Of a stretch of DNA of 54,410 nucleotides, positions 8,139-15,980 are shown one piece after another. The notes below the pieces were generated by a model, which was not told where the DNA came from, made no database searches, and saw only the letters and a list, made by a program, of their open reading frames with translations. The position numbers and the translations under genes are program-made. The first letter of the stretch is position 1. Each line of letters opens with the position of its first letter. The DNA lies in assembly GCA_947373495.1 (NCBI GenBank), contig CANBXZ010000006.1, positions 1-54,410 on the forward strand, given 5' to 3'. The DNA is from Acetobacteraceae bacterium. GTDB taxonomy: Bacteria; Pseudomonadota; Alphaproteobacteria; Acetobacterales; Acetobacteraceae.

Positions 8139-8240
8139 CTGGAGCGTGCTCGGCACTGACTGAAGCGCCGAGCACGCTCCAGGTTATTGCTTCATCGCGT
8201 GATTCACGCCGTTCGGTGACTCCACCTCCGGCGATCACGC
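8139..8240 (+). repeat. Two-hairpin extragenic repeat, copy 1
   Basis: Hairpin A: arms CTGGAGCGTGCTCGGC (8139-8154) and its perfect reverse complement (8167-8182) around the loop ACTGACTGAAGC. After a 14-nt linker comes hairpin B (8197-8240, 44 nt), whose ends GCGTGAT and ATCACGC pair. A second copy with the same loop, linker length and element order lies inverted at 31819-31913, and hairpin B alone is at 42434-42477. It starts 14 bases after the dehydrogenase stop and abuts the stop of the convergent Arg-rich gene. There is no T-run, so it is not a standard terminator. Confidence 0.85.
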
Positions 8241-8241
8241 T

Positions 8242-8505
8242 CTAGTACCGGCGGCCCGGGGGGCGATGGCGCGCTTCCCATTCGCGGCGCAATTCCTCGC
8301 GGCGGCGGCGTTCCCACAGGGCGCGTTCGCGGCGTTCCTGCCAGCGTTCCTGGCGCTGCGCCTCGGCGCGGCGGCGCCATTCCAGTTCCCGGTGCTGCTC
8401 GTACTCCCGCTGCCGGTCGCGCGGGTTGCCCCAATAGGGCTGGGCCGTGGCGGGCAGCGCCGGCAGGGTGGCAAGGGCAAGCACGAGGAAGCGGCGGGGC
8501 AGCAT
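8242..8505 (-). CDS. Small secreted Arg/Glu-rich protein
   Basis: An 87-residue product with a good ribosome site (AGGAG upstream of the ATG at 8505). Residues 1-21 form a cleavable signal peptide (basic M-L-P-R-R, hydrophobic core, A-T-A cleavage motif). The predicted mature part of about 66 residues is strikingly charged: 22 Arg plus many Glu, in a heptad-like R/E/W pattern suggesting a long charged helix. No family recognised beyond short Arg-rich periplasmic proteins of Acetobacteraceae. The wide open frame on both strands here is due to GC content; the signal peptide and ribosome site favour this frame. Confidence 0.6.
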   Translation of the reverse strand: MLPRRFLVLALATLPALPATAQPYWGNPRDRQREYEQHRELEWRRRAEAQRQERWQERRERALWERRRREELRREWEARHRPPGRRY

Positions 8506-8644
8506 GGCAAGCTCCTGTTCGGGCTGACGCAACGCCGGCGGCGGGGCGCGGTTGTGCCCGGCGCCATCGCTTCGGCGCAACCCGGCGTGGCCCGGCGCGC
8601 TGTGGCCCCAGGACCGCGGGGACACGAACGGAGACGTGCCGCTG

Positions 8645-9046
8645 ATGAAACCGCTGCTGATGCCGCTTTGCCTGGCCGCCGCCCTGCTGGCCGGCTGCGA
8701 CAAGCCACCGCCGCAACCGGCCGAGGCCACCCCGCCCGCACCGCCAACCCAGGTGGGCGAGGCGAGCTACTACGGCCCGCAGTTCAACGGCCGCCGCACC
8801 GCCAGCGGCGAACGGTTCAACCCGGAATCCAACATCGCCGCGCATCGCCACCTGCCGCTCGGCACCACCGCGCGGGTGACCAACCTGGAAAATGGCCGCA
8901 GCGCCGAGGTTCGGGTGGGGGATCGCGGCCCCTATGCGCACGGCCGCATCATCGACCTGTCGCCGACCACGGCGGAGCAGCTGGGCATGCGGCAACAAGG
9001 CACGGCGCAGGTGGCGGTGCAGCCGCTGCGGAACGCGGAACGGTAG
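8645..9046 (+). CDS. RlpA-like double-psi beta-barrel lipoprotein
   Basis: A 133-residue lipoprotein: a hydrophobic leader ending in the lipobox L-L-A-G-C near residue 19, a short Pro-rich linker, then a complete double-psi beta-barrel. Markers are G-E-A-S-Y-Y-G, F-N-G-R-R-T-A-S-G-E, the A-A-H-R-H-L-P-L-G-T block and V-R-V-G-D-R-G-P-Y, the last two carrying the His and Asp conserved in RlpA transglycosylases. RlpA cuts denuded glycan strands at the septum; this protein lacks the C-terminal SPOR domain of the long form, so septal targeting is not evident. A GTG 9 bases upstream is an alternative start. Confidence 0.82.
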   Translation: MKPLLMPLCLAAALLAGCDKPPPQPAEATPPAPPTQVGEASYYGPQFNGRRTASGERFNPESNIAAHRHLPLGTTARVTNLENGRSAEVRVGDRGPYAHGRIIDLSPTTAEQLGMRQQGTAQVAVQPLRNAER

Positions 9047-9155
9047 CCCCGGCCGGAGCATCCCGTGCTCACCGTGCGGCGCGGAAGCTGCCCTGGCCCA
9101 CGGTTTCGGCGCGCCCCTGCTGCCGAGCGGGCACACCGCCCTGCCGGCGCTTGCG

Positions 9156-9518
9156 CTACAGCCGCCGCCCCAGCCAGAAGCACAGCGCGAAGGCGGCCAG
9201 CCCCAGCGCCAGGCTGGCCAGCACATAGACCACCGCCAGCCACCAGGCGCGTTCGAACAACAGCCCGGTTTCCAGGCTGAAGGCGGAAAAGGTGGTGAAG
9301 CCACCCAGCAGGCCGGTGACCAGCAACAGCCGCCATTCACCGCCCAGCCCGGCGCCCCCGGCCAGCCCGATGGCGGCACTGCCGAGGATGTTCACCGCCA
9401 GCGTCCCCCAGGGGAAACCGCCGCCGAGCCATTCAACCGCCAGCGTGCTGACCGCGTAGCGCAGTACCGAACCGGTGGCGCCACCCAGCGCCACCAGCAG
9501 GGCCCCGAGCCAGGTCAC
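9156..9518 (-). CDS. crcB: Fluoride channel CrcB/Fluc
   Basis: A 120-residue, four-helix membrane protein of exact family length. Signatures: the early G-G-x-x-G-S-V-L-R-Y motif, G-T-L-A-V-N-I-L-G-S in helix 2, and G-L-L-G-G-F-T-T-F-S-A-F-S-L-E in helix 3, which supplies the Phe and Thr/Ser residues lining the fluoride pore. It works as a dual-topology homodimer exporting fluoride. Its ATG overlaps the rarA stop by 4 bases, so it is the second gene of a rarA-crcB operon. No fluoride riboswitch is visible ahead of either gene. Confidence 0.93.
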   Translation of the reverse strand: MTWLGALLVALGGATGSVLRYAVSTLAVEWLGGGFPWGTLAVNILGSAAIGLAGGAGLGGEWRLLLVTGLLGGFTTFSAFSLETGLLFERAWWLAVVYVLASLALGLAAFALCFWLGRRL

Positions 9519-10867
9519 CGCCGGGCCTTCTTGTCGCGGATCGCCGCCCAGCGTTCCATCCGCTCACGCACCGCGGCCTCGGCGCCGCGGTCGCTGGGTT
9601 GGTAGAACGCCTGGCGCTGCATCTCGTCCGGGAAGTAGTTGGCGCCGGAGAACGCCTCGTCCTGGTCATGGTCGTAGGCATAGCCGGCGCCGTAGCCGAT
9701 TTCCTTCATCAGCTTGGTCGGGGCGTTCAGGATGTGCTTCGGCGGCATCAGGCTGCCGGTGGCCCTGGCCGCGCGCATCGCCGCATTGAAGCCGGCATAG
9801 ACGGCATTGGACTTCGGCGCCGTGGCCAGGTGCACCACCAGCTGCGCCAGCGCCAATTCGCCCTCGGGCGAGCCCAGCCTTTCGTAGGTGGCCCAGGCGG
9901 CCACCGCCAGCGGCAGGGCGCGCGGGTCCGCCATGCCGACATCCTCGGCGGCGAAACGGGTCAGGCGGCGGGCGATGTAGCGCGGGTCCTCGCCGCCGGT
10001 CAGCATGCGGGCGAACCAGTACAGCGCCGCATCGGGGTCGCTGCCGCGCATGGATTTATGCAGCGCACTGATGAGGTTGTAGTGTTCCTCGCGGTCCTTG
10101 TCGTACAGCGTGGCGCGCTTGGCCAACAGCTTGCCCAGCGCCGCCGGGTCCAGCGGGGTGCTGCCGTCCGGCAGGGCGAGCAATTGCTCGGTCAGGTTCA
10201 GCAGGTAGCGGCCATCGCCATCGGCCATCGCGCGCAGCGTGGCGCGGGCGGGCTCGTCCAGCGGCAGCGGGTGGCCGGCCTCGGCCTCGGCGCGGGAGAG
10301 CAGCAACTCCAGCGCCGCATCGTCCAGCCGGCGCAGCACCATCACCTGGCTGCGCGACAGCAGGGCGCCGTTCAACTCGAAGGACGGGTTCTCGGTGGTG
10401 GCGCCCACCAGCACCACGGTGCCGTCCTCCACCACCGGCAGGAAGCCATCCTGCTGCGCGCGGTTGAAGCGATGGATCTCATCCACGAACAACAGCGTGC
10501 CCTGGCCATTGCGGCGGCGCAGCCGCGCCTCGTCGAAGGCGCGCTTCAGGTCCGCCACGCCGGAGAACACCGCCGAAATCGCCACGAAGGTCAGCCCGGC
10601 GCGTTCGGCCAGCAACCGGGCGATGGTGGTCTTGCCCACGCCGGGCGGGCCCCACAGCACCATGCTGGCCAGCGAACCGCGTTCCAGCATGCGGATGATG
10701 CTGCCTTCAGCGCCCAGCAGATGGTCCTGGCCCACCACCTGGTCCAGCGTGGCCGGGCGCAGCCGGTCCGCCAGCGGCTGGTTGGCCGCCGGCGGCAGGT
10801 CCGGTTCAGGCGCGGGGCCGCCGAACAGGTCGGCGGCGGGGGAGGCTGGGGTGCGGCGAGCGGCCAT
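9515..10867 (-). CDS. rarA: Replication-associated recombination ATPase RarA (MgsA)
   Basis: A 450-residue AAA+ ATPase of the clamp-loader clade. Walker A is G-P-P-G-V-G-K-T-T, Walker B is L-F-V-D-E-I-H-R-F-N, and sensor 1 lies in V-G-A-T-T-E-N-P-S-F. The C-terminal tetramerisation domain has the usual H-K-S-M-R-G-S-D-P-D-A-A-L-Y-W and A-E-D-V-G-M-A-D-P blocks. RarA acts at stalled forks with SSB. The N-terminal 25 residues are a loose Ala/Pro segment, normal for the family. It is coupled to crcB by a 4-base overlap. Confidence 0.95.
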   Translation of the reverse strand: MAARRTPASPAADLFGGPAPEPDLPPAANQPLADRLRPATLDQVVGQDHLLGAEGSIIRMLERGSLASMVLWGPPGVGKTTIARLLAERAGLTFVAISAVFSGVADLKRAFDEARLRRRNGQGTLLFVDEIHRFNRAQQDGFLPVVEDGTVVLVGATTENPSFELNGALLSRSQVMVLRRLDDAALELLLSRAEAEAGHPLPLDEPARATLRAMADGDGRYLLNLTEQLLALPDGSTPLDPAALGKLLAKRATLYDKDREEHYNLISALHKSMRGSDPDAALYWFARMLTGGEDPRYIARRLTRFAAEDVGMADPRALPLAVAAWATYERLGSPEGELALAQLVVHLATAPKSNAVYAGFNAAMRAARATGSLMPPKHILNAPTKLMKEIGYGAGYAYDHDQDEAFSGANYFPDEMQRQAFYQPSDRGAEAAVRERMERWAAIRDKKARR

Positions 10868-10889
10868 GCCCCATCCTACCCCGGCTTGT

Positions 10890-12107
10890 TCAGGTGCGCA
10901 CCAGGGCGCAGCCGCCCTCGCTCAGCGGGCGCCAGGCCTCGTTCGGGGCGATGTGGGTGATGAGGTTGCAGAAGTCGTAGCGGCTGGTCGCCTCACGCTC
11001 CGGCTTCACCTGCCACAGGTTCATCACGTGCATGCAGCGGCCATCCTGCCGCAGTTCCACGTTGCTGTTGTAGAAGTCGTTCACCGGGGTGGACTTCATC
11101 TTCGCCGCCACCAGGTCGGCGTCGAAGCTGCCCACTTCCTTCACCGCCTTCAGCCAGTGGGTCACGCCGGTGTACATGGCGGCGTGCTGCAGGCCGGGCG
11201 GGGCGTTCATGCGCTGGATGTAGCGGGCCGCCCAGGCGCGGGTGGCGTCGCTGCTATTCCAGTAGAAGCTGTCGGTGAAGACCATGCCCTCGCAGGTCTT
11301 GTGGCCCAGCGCCACGATGTCCGTCACCTGGATCAGCAGCGTGGCGATGCGCGCGCCGCCGCGCGTGAGGCCGAACTCGCTGGCCTGCTTGATGCAGTTC
11401 TGCAGGTCGGTGCCGGCCAGGGCGAAGCCGATGACCTTGGCGCCGGAAGCGCGCGCCTGCAGCAGGAAGCCGGAGAAATCGCTGTTGTTCAGCGGCGCCC
11501 GCACCGCGCCCTTCACCTCGCCGCCATTGGCGCGCACCGCGGCCATGGTGTCACGCTCCAGCGCATGGCCGAAGGCGTAGTCGGAGGTGATGAAGAACCA
11601 GCTGTTGCCGCCGGACTTGGTCAGCGCCGTGCCGGTGCCATGCGCCAGGGCGTAGGTGTCGAAGCCGAAATGCATGCCATAGGGCGAGCACTTGGCGCCG
11701 GTGATGTCGGACGTCGCCGGGCCGGTGACGATGTACATCCGCTTCTTCTCGCGGCAGACCTCCTGCATCGCCAGGCCGGAGGACGAGGCCGCGCCATCGG
11801 CCAGGGCTTCCACGCCGCTGTCCAGCCATTCGCGCGCCAGGGCGCCGGCGACATCGGCCTTGTTCTGGTTGTCGGCCTGGCGGGTGACGATGGGCCGGCC
11901 CAACACGCTGCCGCCGAAATCGGCGATGGCCATTTCGGCCGAAACCTTGTTGCCGGGGCCGCCGACATCCTTGAACGGCCCGCTCATGTCGCTCAACAGG
12001 CCGATCTGCACCGGGCGGGAGACGGTTTGCGCGCGCAGCAGGCCGGGGGCGGCCAGCGGCAGGGTGGTGAGGCCGGCCAACAGGGCGCGGCGGTCGAGGT
12101 GGTTCAT
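10890..12107 (-). CDS. ABC transporter substrate-binding protein (branched-chain amino acid / Liv type)
   Basis: A 405-residue periplasmic type I binding protein. The ATG at 12107 has GGAGAT upstream, and the signal sequence begins D-R-R-A-L-L-A-G-L, a twin-arginine-like motif, ending at L-R-A-Q. The body starts V-Q-I-G-L-L-S-D-M-S-G-P, the standard opening of Leu/Ile/Val- or amide/urea-binding proteins (Peripla_BP_6). No Liv permease or ATPase gene is adjacent, so it is an orphan or uses a transporter encoded elsewhere. A longer frame upstream would run through the neighbouring divergent gene and is rejected. Ligand unknown. Confidence 0.85.
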   Translation of the reverse strand: MNHLDRRALLAGLTTLPLAAPGLLRAQTVSRPVQIGLLSDMSGPFKDVGGPGNKVSAEMAIADFGGSVLGRPIVTRQADNQNKADVAGALAREWLDSGVEALADGAASSSGLAMQEVCREKKRMYIVTGPATSDITGAKCSPYGMHFGFDTYALAHGTGTALTKSGGNSWFFITSDYAFGHALERDTMAAVRANGGEVKGAVRAPLNNSDFSGFLLQARASGAKVIGFALAGTDLQNCIKQASEFGLTRGGARIATLLIQVTDIVALGHKTCEGMVFTDSFYWNSSDATRAWAARYIQRMNAPPGLQHAAMYTGVTHWLKAVKEVGSFDADLVAAKMKSTPVNDFYNSNVELRQDGRCMHVMNLWQVKPEREATSRYDFCNLITHIAPNEAWRPLSEGGCALVRT

Positions 12108-12204
12108 GGCGTCGATCTCCCAATTCGGCGGACGATGCCAGAGCGCGGCGCCGACGACAAATGCCGCCATGGCGGCTAGGGTGCCGGCAGACGGAGATCC
12201 TGCC

Positions 12205-13164
12205 TTGTCCCTTACCCGCCGTGCGGCCCTGGCCGCGCTTGCCCTTCCCAGCCTGGCCCGGGCGCAGGCCGAATATCCCAGCCGGCCGGTGCGCATCATC
12301 ATCGCCTGGACCCCGGGCGGTGGCGTGGACGTGCCGGTGCGGCTGCTGCTGCCGCGCCTGCAGGAAGCCCTGGGCCAGCCGATCGTGGCGGAGAATCGCG
12401 GCGGTGCCAGCGGTTCCATCGGCGCCACCGCGGTTTCCCAGTTGCCGGCCGATGGCTACACCATTTTGGCCGACGCGGCGGCGCATGCCTCCAACAACCT
12501 GTTGATGAACCTGCCCTTCCAGTACGCCCAGGCGTTCACCCCGGTGTCCCAGGTCTCGGTGTTGCCGCACATGCTGGTGGTGGCGCCCAGCTTTCCGGCG
12601 CAGACGCTGGCGGAGCTGATCGCCATGGCCAAGGCGAAGCCGGGGGAGCTGACCTATGCCTCCTCCGGCATCGCCGCCGGGCCGCATCTGGCCGCGGCGG
12701 CGCTGCTGCGCCAGGCCGGCGCCACCGCCACGCATGTGCCGTATCGCGGCAGTGCCGGCGCCATGGCGGATGTGCTGGCGGGCAATGTCAGCTTCACGTT
12801 TTCCACCATCCCGGCGGTCTCCCCGCTGGTGAAGGAAGGCCGGCTGCGGGCGCTGGCGGTTTCCACCAGCCATCGGCTGGAAAGCTTCCCCAACGTGGGC
12901 ACCGTGGCCGAGCAGGGCTATCCGGGCTTCGAGCTGAACGAATGGGTGGCGCTGTGGGCCCCGGCCGGCACGCCGCCCGCCGTGGTGGCGAAGCTGCACC
13001 AGGCGGTGGCGCATGCGCTGGCAGACCCGGCGGTGCGGCAGCGCTATGCCGATATCGGCATTCTGCCGGTGGGCAGCAGCCCGGCCGAACTGGCCAGCTT
13101 CGTCGCCCGCGAACGCCAGCGCCTGGGCGAGCTGATCCGCGCCGAGAATATCCGGCTGGACTGA
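12205..13164 (+). CDS. Bug/TctC-family tripartite tricarboxylate binding protein 1
   Basis: A 319-residue protein from a TTG at 12205, which sits 8 bases after an ACGGAGAT ribosome site and opens a twin-arginine-like signal (S-L-T-R-R-A-A-L) ending L-A-R-A-Q. Family markers: Y-P-S-R-P-V-R-I-I-I-A-W-T-P-G-G-G-V-D, E-N-R-G-G-A-S-G-S-I-G-A, V-P-Y-R-G-S. Bug proteins bind carboxylates in the periplasm and pass them to TctAB; no tctA or tctB is near. It is divergent from the Liv-type binding protein and followed after 35 bases by another Bug gene, probably in one operon. Confidence 0.88.
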   Translation: MSLTRRAALAALALPSLARAQAEYPSRPVRIIIAWTPGGGVDVPVRLLLPRLQEALGQPIVAENRGGASGSIGATAVSQLPADGYTILADAAAHASNNLLMNLPFQYAQAFTPVSQVSVLPHMLVVAPSFPAQTLAELIAMAKAKPGELTYASSGIAAGPHLAAAALLRQAGATATHVPYRGSAGAMADVLAGNVSFTFSTIPAVSPLVKEGRLRALAVSTSHRLESFPNVGTVAEQGYPGFELNEWVALWAPAGTPPAVVAKLHQAVAHALADPAVRQRYADIGILPVGSSPAELASFVARERQRLGELIRAENIRLD

Positions 13165-13199
13165 ATGCCGTTATCCTTCGCCCAAACGGAGGATAACGC

Positions 13200-14183
13200 A
13201 TGAACATCACCCGCCGCGCCACGCTGGCCCTGCCCGCGCTCGCCCTGCCCTCGCTGGCCTTGCCCAAGCTGGCGCGGGCGCAAGCGCCATGGCCAGACCG
13301 CCCGGTGCGGGTGCTGGTGGCCTGGCCGCCTGGCGGCAGCACGGATGTGACCACACGCCTGGTGATGGGCGCGGTGCAGTCGGCGCTGGGCCAGCCCGCC
13401 GTCATCGAGAATCGCGGCGGCGCCACCGGCGCGGTGGGCTCGGCCGCCTTCGCCAGCGCCCCGGCCGATGGCTACAACTGGCTGGTGGATGCCTCCGGCC
13501 AGGCGGTGAACCAGTTCATGCTGCCCAACCTCAGCTTCGACTACGCCACCGCCTTCACCCCGGTGACGCAGTTCGTGGTGCTGCCGACGCTGCTGCTGGT
13601 GCGCGCCGGCTCGCCGATCCGCAGCCTGGAGGCGCTGGTGGCGCATTTGAAGGCCAACCCGGGCCGCGAGAGCTACGGCAGTTCCGGCGTCGGCACCGCC
13701 TCCCACCTCTCGGCCGCCATCCTGATGCAGCGCGCCGGGCTGGACGCGCAGCACGTGCCCTATCGCGGCGGCGCGCAGCAGATCCAAAGCGTGCTGACCG
13801 GCGAGACGCTGTTCACCTTCTCCACCATCCCGACCCCGGCGCCGCTGATCCGCGACGGCCAATTGCGGGTGCTGGCGATTTCCACCGCCCAGCGCAGCAC
13901 CGCCTTCCCGGACGCCGTGCCGGTGGCCGAACAGGGTTTCCCCGGGTTTGCCCTGGCCGACTGGAACGGCCTGCACGCCCCCGCCGGCACCCCCCCGGCG
14001 CTGATCCTGCGCATGGCCGACCTCTGCGAGGCGGCGCTGAAGAAGCCGGAGTTGCGCGAACGCTTCACCCTGCTGGGCGCCGAGCCGGTGGGCGGCGGGC
14101 CGGAACGCTTCGCCAGCTTCATCGCGCAGGAACGCACCCGGCTGGGCGCCTTCATCCGCGCCCAGAACATCAGGGCCGAGTAG
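13200..14183 (+). CDS. Bug/TctC-family tripartite tricarboxylate binding protein 2
   Basis: A 327-residue protein with a GGAGGATAA ribosome site directly upstream. The signal peptide starts I-T-R-R-A-T-L-A-L-P, again twin-arginine-like, and ends A-R-A-Q. The conserved blocks P-D-R-P-V-R-V-L-V-A-W-P-P-G-G-S-T-D, E-N-R-G-G-A-T-G-A-V-G and V-P-Y-R-G-G are present. It is closely similar in pattern to the preceding Bug protein, suggesting tandem duplication and divergence. Ligand not predictable; acidic organic anions are typical. Confidence 0.88.
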   Translation: MNITRRATLALPALALPSLALPKLARAQAPWPDRPVRVLVAWPPGGSTDVTTRLVMGAVQSALGQPAVIENRGGATGAVGSAAFASAPADGYNWLVDASGQAVNQFMLPNLSFDYATAFTPVTQFVVLPTLLLVRAGSPIRSLEALVAHLKANPGRESYGSSGVGTASHLSAAILMQRAGLDAQHVPYRGGAQQIQSVLTGETLFTFSTIPTPAPLIRDGQLRVLAISTAQRSTAFPDAVPVAEQGFPGFALADWNGLHAPAGTPPALILRMADLCEAALKKPELRERFTLLGAEPVGGGPERFASFIAQERTRLGAFIRAQNIRAE

Positions 14184-14189
14184 TCCCGG

Positions 14190-14214
14190 CGGCACGAGAC
14201 GTCGACTCGTGCCG
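14190..14214. terminator. Inverted repeat between convergent genes (terminator-like, no T-run)
   Basis: A perfect 9-bp inverted repeat (CGGCACGAG / CTCGTGCCG) around a 7-nt loop, 7 bases after the Bug 2 stop. With no uridine tract, intrinsic termination is uncertain; Rho-dependent termination or mRNA 3' protection are alternatives. Confidence 0.5.
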
Positions 14215-14297
14215 AGGCCGCGATGGCGGCCCGCGGCTCAGGCCGCGAAGCCAAGGGCCACGGCGGCGGCCCGCCCGGCGCTTGAAGGCCTGGAACA

Positions 14298-14338
14298 GCT
14301 GAGATCAGCAGCCAAGGGATTTGGCTCTTGATCTCAGC
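14298..14338. other. 41-nt extended hairpin spanning the methyltransferase stop codon
   Basis: Outer arms GCTGAGATCA (14298-14307) and TGATCTCAGC (14329-14338) pair perfectly; inside, AGCCAA pairs with TTGGCT. The methyltransferase TGA (complement of 14305-14307) is inside the outer arm, so the hairpin is partly coding. It may act as terminator for one or both convergent transcripts, although no T-run follows. Confidence 0.6.
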
Positions 14339-15528
14339 ACGAACAGCACGCCCGGCACCGGGGCGCCCTTTTCGGTGCGCAGCGTCACCTCCCGCCGCGT
14401 CACCTCGGTGAAGCCGGCGGCGGCGGCCAGGGTGGCGACATGGTCGGGGTGGTGGCGGAAACGCATCGCCTCGCCCAACTGGTAGGGCGCCACCGCCCCG
14501 GCCTCGATCGAAAAGCCCAGCCAGCCGCCCGGCGCCAGCGCCCCATGCATGGCGGCAAAGGCCGGGGCCAGGTCGCCCAGGTAGTTCAGCACATCGGCCG
14601 CCGCCACCAGGTCGAACCCGGCGGGGCGCGCGGGCAGCCAAGCTACCAGTTCCGCTTCGTGCAGCGCGGCGTAGAGGCCACGGTCGCGCGCCGCCGCCAG
14701 CATGCGCGGGGACAGGTCCAGCCCTTCCAGCCGGGCGGCAAAGGGCGCCAGCGCCGCGCCGGAAAGCCCGGTGCCGCAGCCCAGGTCCAGCACCCGCAGC
14801 CCGCCCGGCACGCCGGCTTCGCGCAGCACCTCGGCCAGGGCTTCCGGCGTCCGGTAGGCCAGCCGGCCGGTCAACTCGGCTTCGAAGCGCGGGGCGAATT
14901 GGTCGAACAGGTCGCGCACATAGGCCGCCGGCGCCCGGTCCGGCGTGGCGCCCTGGCCCAGCGCCGCCAGCAGGAAGCGCGCCTGCTCGGCCAGCCCGGC
15001 ATCGCCATGCGCCAGGGCGGCCGCGGCGGCCTGGATGGCGCCCGGGTGGTCGCCGGCTTCGCGCAGCGCATGCGCCAGCGCCAACCACGGTTCGGCCGCG
15101 GCGGGTTGCACCGCCACCGCCTGGCGCAGCGGGGCCAGCGCGCCGGCCGCGTCGCCCAGCGCGCACAGCGCCTGGCCCAGGTTGCGCAGGCTCACCGCAT
15201 CCTCCGGCCGGGCCGCCACCGCCTGGCGCAGCACGCGCACCGCTTCGGGCAGGCGCCCGGCCTCGGCCAGGGCGCCGCCATGGCTGGCCAGGAACACCGG
15301 CTGGCCGGGGCGCAACGCCAGCGCCGCCGCGGTGTGGCGCAGCGCCGCGGCGCTGTCACCGCGCTGGCGCGCCAGCAGGCCCAGCAGGTTATGGGCATCG
15401 GCCAGGGTCGGGTCGCGCTTCAGCGCCTGGCGGTACAGCCGCTCGGCCGCCACGGCATCGCCCTGCCGATGGCAGGCCACGGCCTGGCGCAGCAGCGCCA
15501 TCGGGTTATCTCGGGCGGGGTTTCGCAT
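14305..15528 (-). CDS. TPR-containing SAM-dependent methyltransferase
   Basis: A 407-residue two-domain protein. Residues about 10-200 are tetratricopeptide repeats (for example A-x-x-L-Y-R-Q-A-L-K-R-D-P-T-L-A-D-A-H-N-L-L-G). Residues about 240-400 form a class I methyltransferase: motif I V-L-D-L-G-C-G-T-G-L-S-G, then L-E-G-L-D-L-S-P-R-M and a later D-L-V-A-A-A-D-V-L-N-Y. Such fusions occur in alphaproteobacteria near protein or glycan modification genes; the acceptor is unknown. The long open frame continuing upstream to 16119 is antisense to nepR and is not used. Confidence 0.85.
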   Translation of the reverse strand: MRNPARDNPMALLRQAVACHRQGDAVAAERLYRQALKRDPTLADAHNLLGLLARQRGDSAAALRHTAAALALRPGQPVFLASHGGALAEAGRLPEAVRVLRQAVAARPEDAVSLRNLGQALCALGDAAGALAPLRQAVAVQPAAAEPWLALAHALREAGDHPGAIQAAAAALAHGDAGLAEQARFLLAALGQGATPDRAPAAYVRDLFDQFAPRFEAELTGRLAYRTPEALAEVLREAGVPGGLRVLDLGCGTGLSGAALAPFAARLEGLDLSPRMLAAARDRGLYAALHEAELVAWLPARPAGFDLVAAADVLNYLGDLAPAFAAMHGALAPGGWLGFSIEAGAVAPYQLGEAMRFRHHPDHVATLAAAAGFTEVTRREVTLRTEKGAPVPGVLFVLRSRAKSLGC

Positions 15529-15609
15529 GCCGGGCAATGTGGCCAGCCGGGCGACAGCTGGCAACCGCAGCGGTGCAACCCCTGGCCCCTCCACGGCATT
15601 CTGGTGGCC

Positions 15610-15945
15610 ATGTATGCCAAGATGTTCCCCTCCGCCCATCCCGGCAACGCCCCTACCGGCACGGCCCGCCCAGGCGCGGCCCATCCAGGCGCTGGCCATC
15701 CCGGCCCGGCCCACGCCACCGGCCCGCAGCAGGCCCCAGTGGCGGCTCCGATGGCGGCCCCAGTGGTCGCCCCAGTGGTCGCCCCAGTGGTCGCCCCGGT
15801 GGCGGCCACCCTTTCCACCCCCCAGGCCGCGGCCTTCGACCACTGGCTGCATGACCGATTGAGCAGGCTCTACGCCGGGGTGTTGCAGGAACCGTTGCCG
15901 GAGAGCCTGCGCGCCGTGCTGGAGACACCGCGCGGCCAGGCCTGA
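15610..15945 (+). CDS. nepR: NepR-family anti-sigma factor
   Basis: A 111-residue protein. The first 70 residues are Pro/Ala/His/Gly-rich and disordered, including a tandem A-P-V-V repeat. The last 35 residues carry the NepR signature: W-L-H-D-R-L-S-R-L-Y-A-G-V-L-Q-E-P-L-P-E-S-L, matching the L-x-x-L-Y-x-x-V-x-x-E-P-x-P-x-x-x core that binds the EcfG sigma factor. NepR holds EcfG until phosphorylated PhyR takes NepR away. The ecfG gene is immediately downstream but convergent (35 bases between stops), unlike the usual nepR-ecfG operon; no phyR is in the window. Confidence 0.8.
   Translation: MYAKMFPSAHPGNAPTGTARPGAAHPGAGHPGPAHATGPQQAPVAAPMAAPVVAPVVAPVVAPVAATLSTPQAAAFDHWLHDRLSRLYAGVLQEPLPESLRAVLETPRGQA
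15757..15804. repeat. 12-bp tandem repeat in nepR (3 exact units plus a degenerate fourth)
   Basis: Units GCCCCAGTGGTC at 15757, 15769 and 15781 are identical and a fourth at 15793 differs at three bases. They encode A-P-V-V units in the disordered N-terminal tail, away from the sigma-binding core. Slippage could alter tail length without shifting frame. Confidence 0.9.
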
Positions 15946-15980
15946 GCCGCCCCGCGCCCCGGCCACCGGCCACCGGCCAC

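Noticed and set aside
9046-9156. A fluoride riboswitch near crcB
   Set aside because: crcB is the second gene of the rarA operon; no fluoride-aptamer-like sequence was seen ahead of rarA or crcB, and this gap is downstream of crcB.
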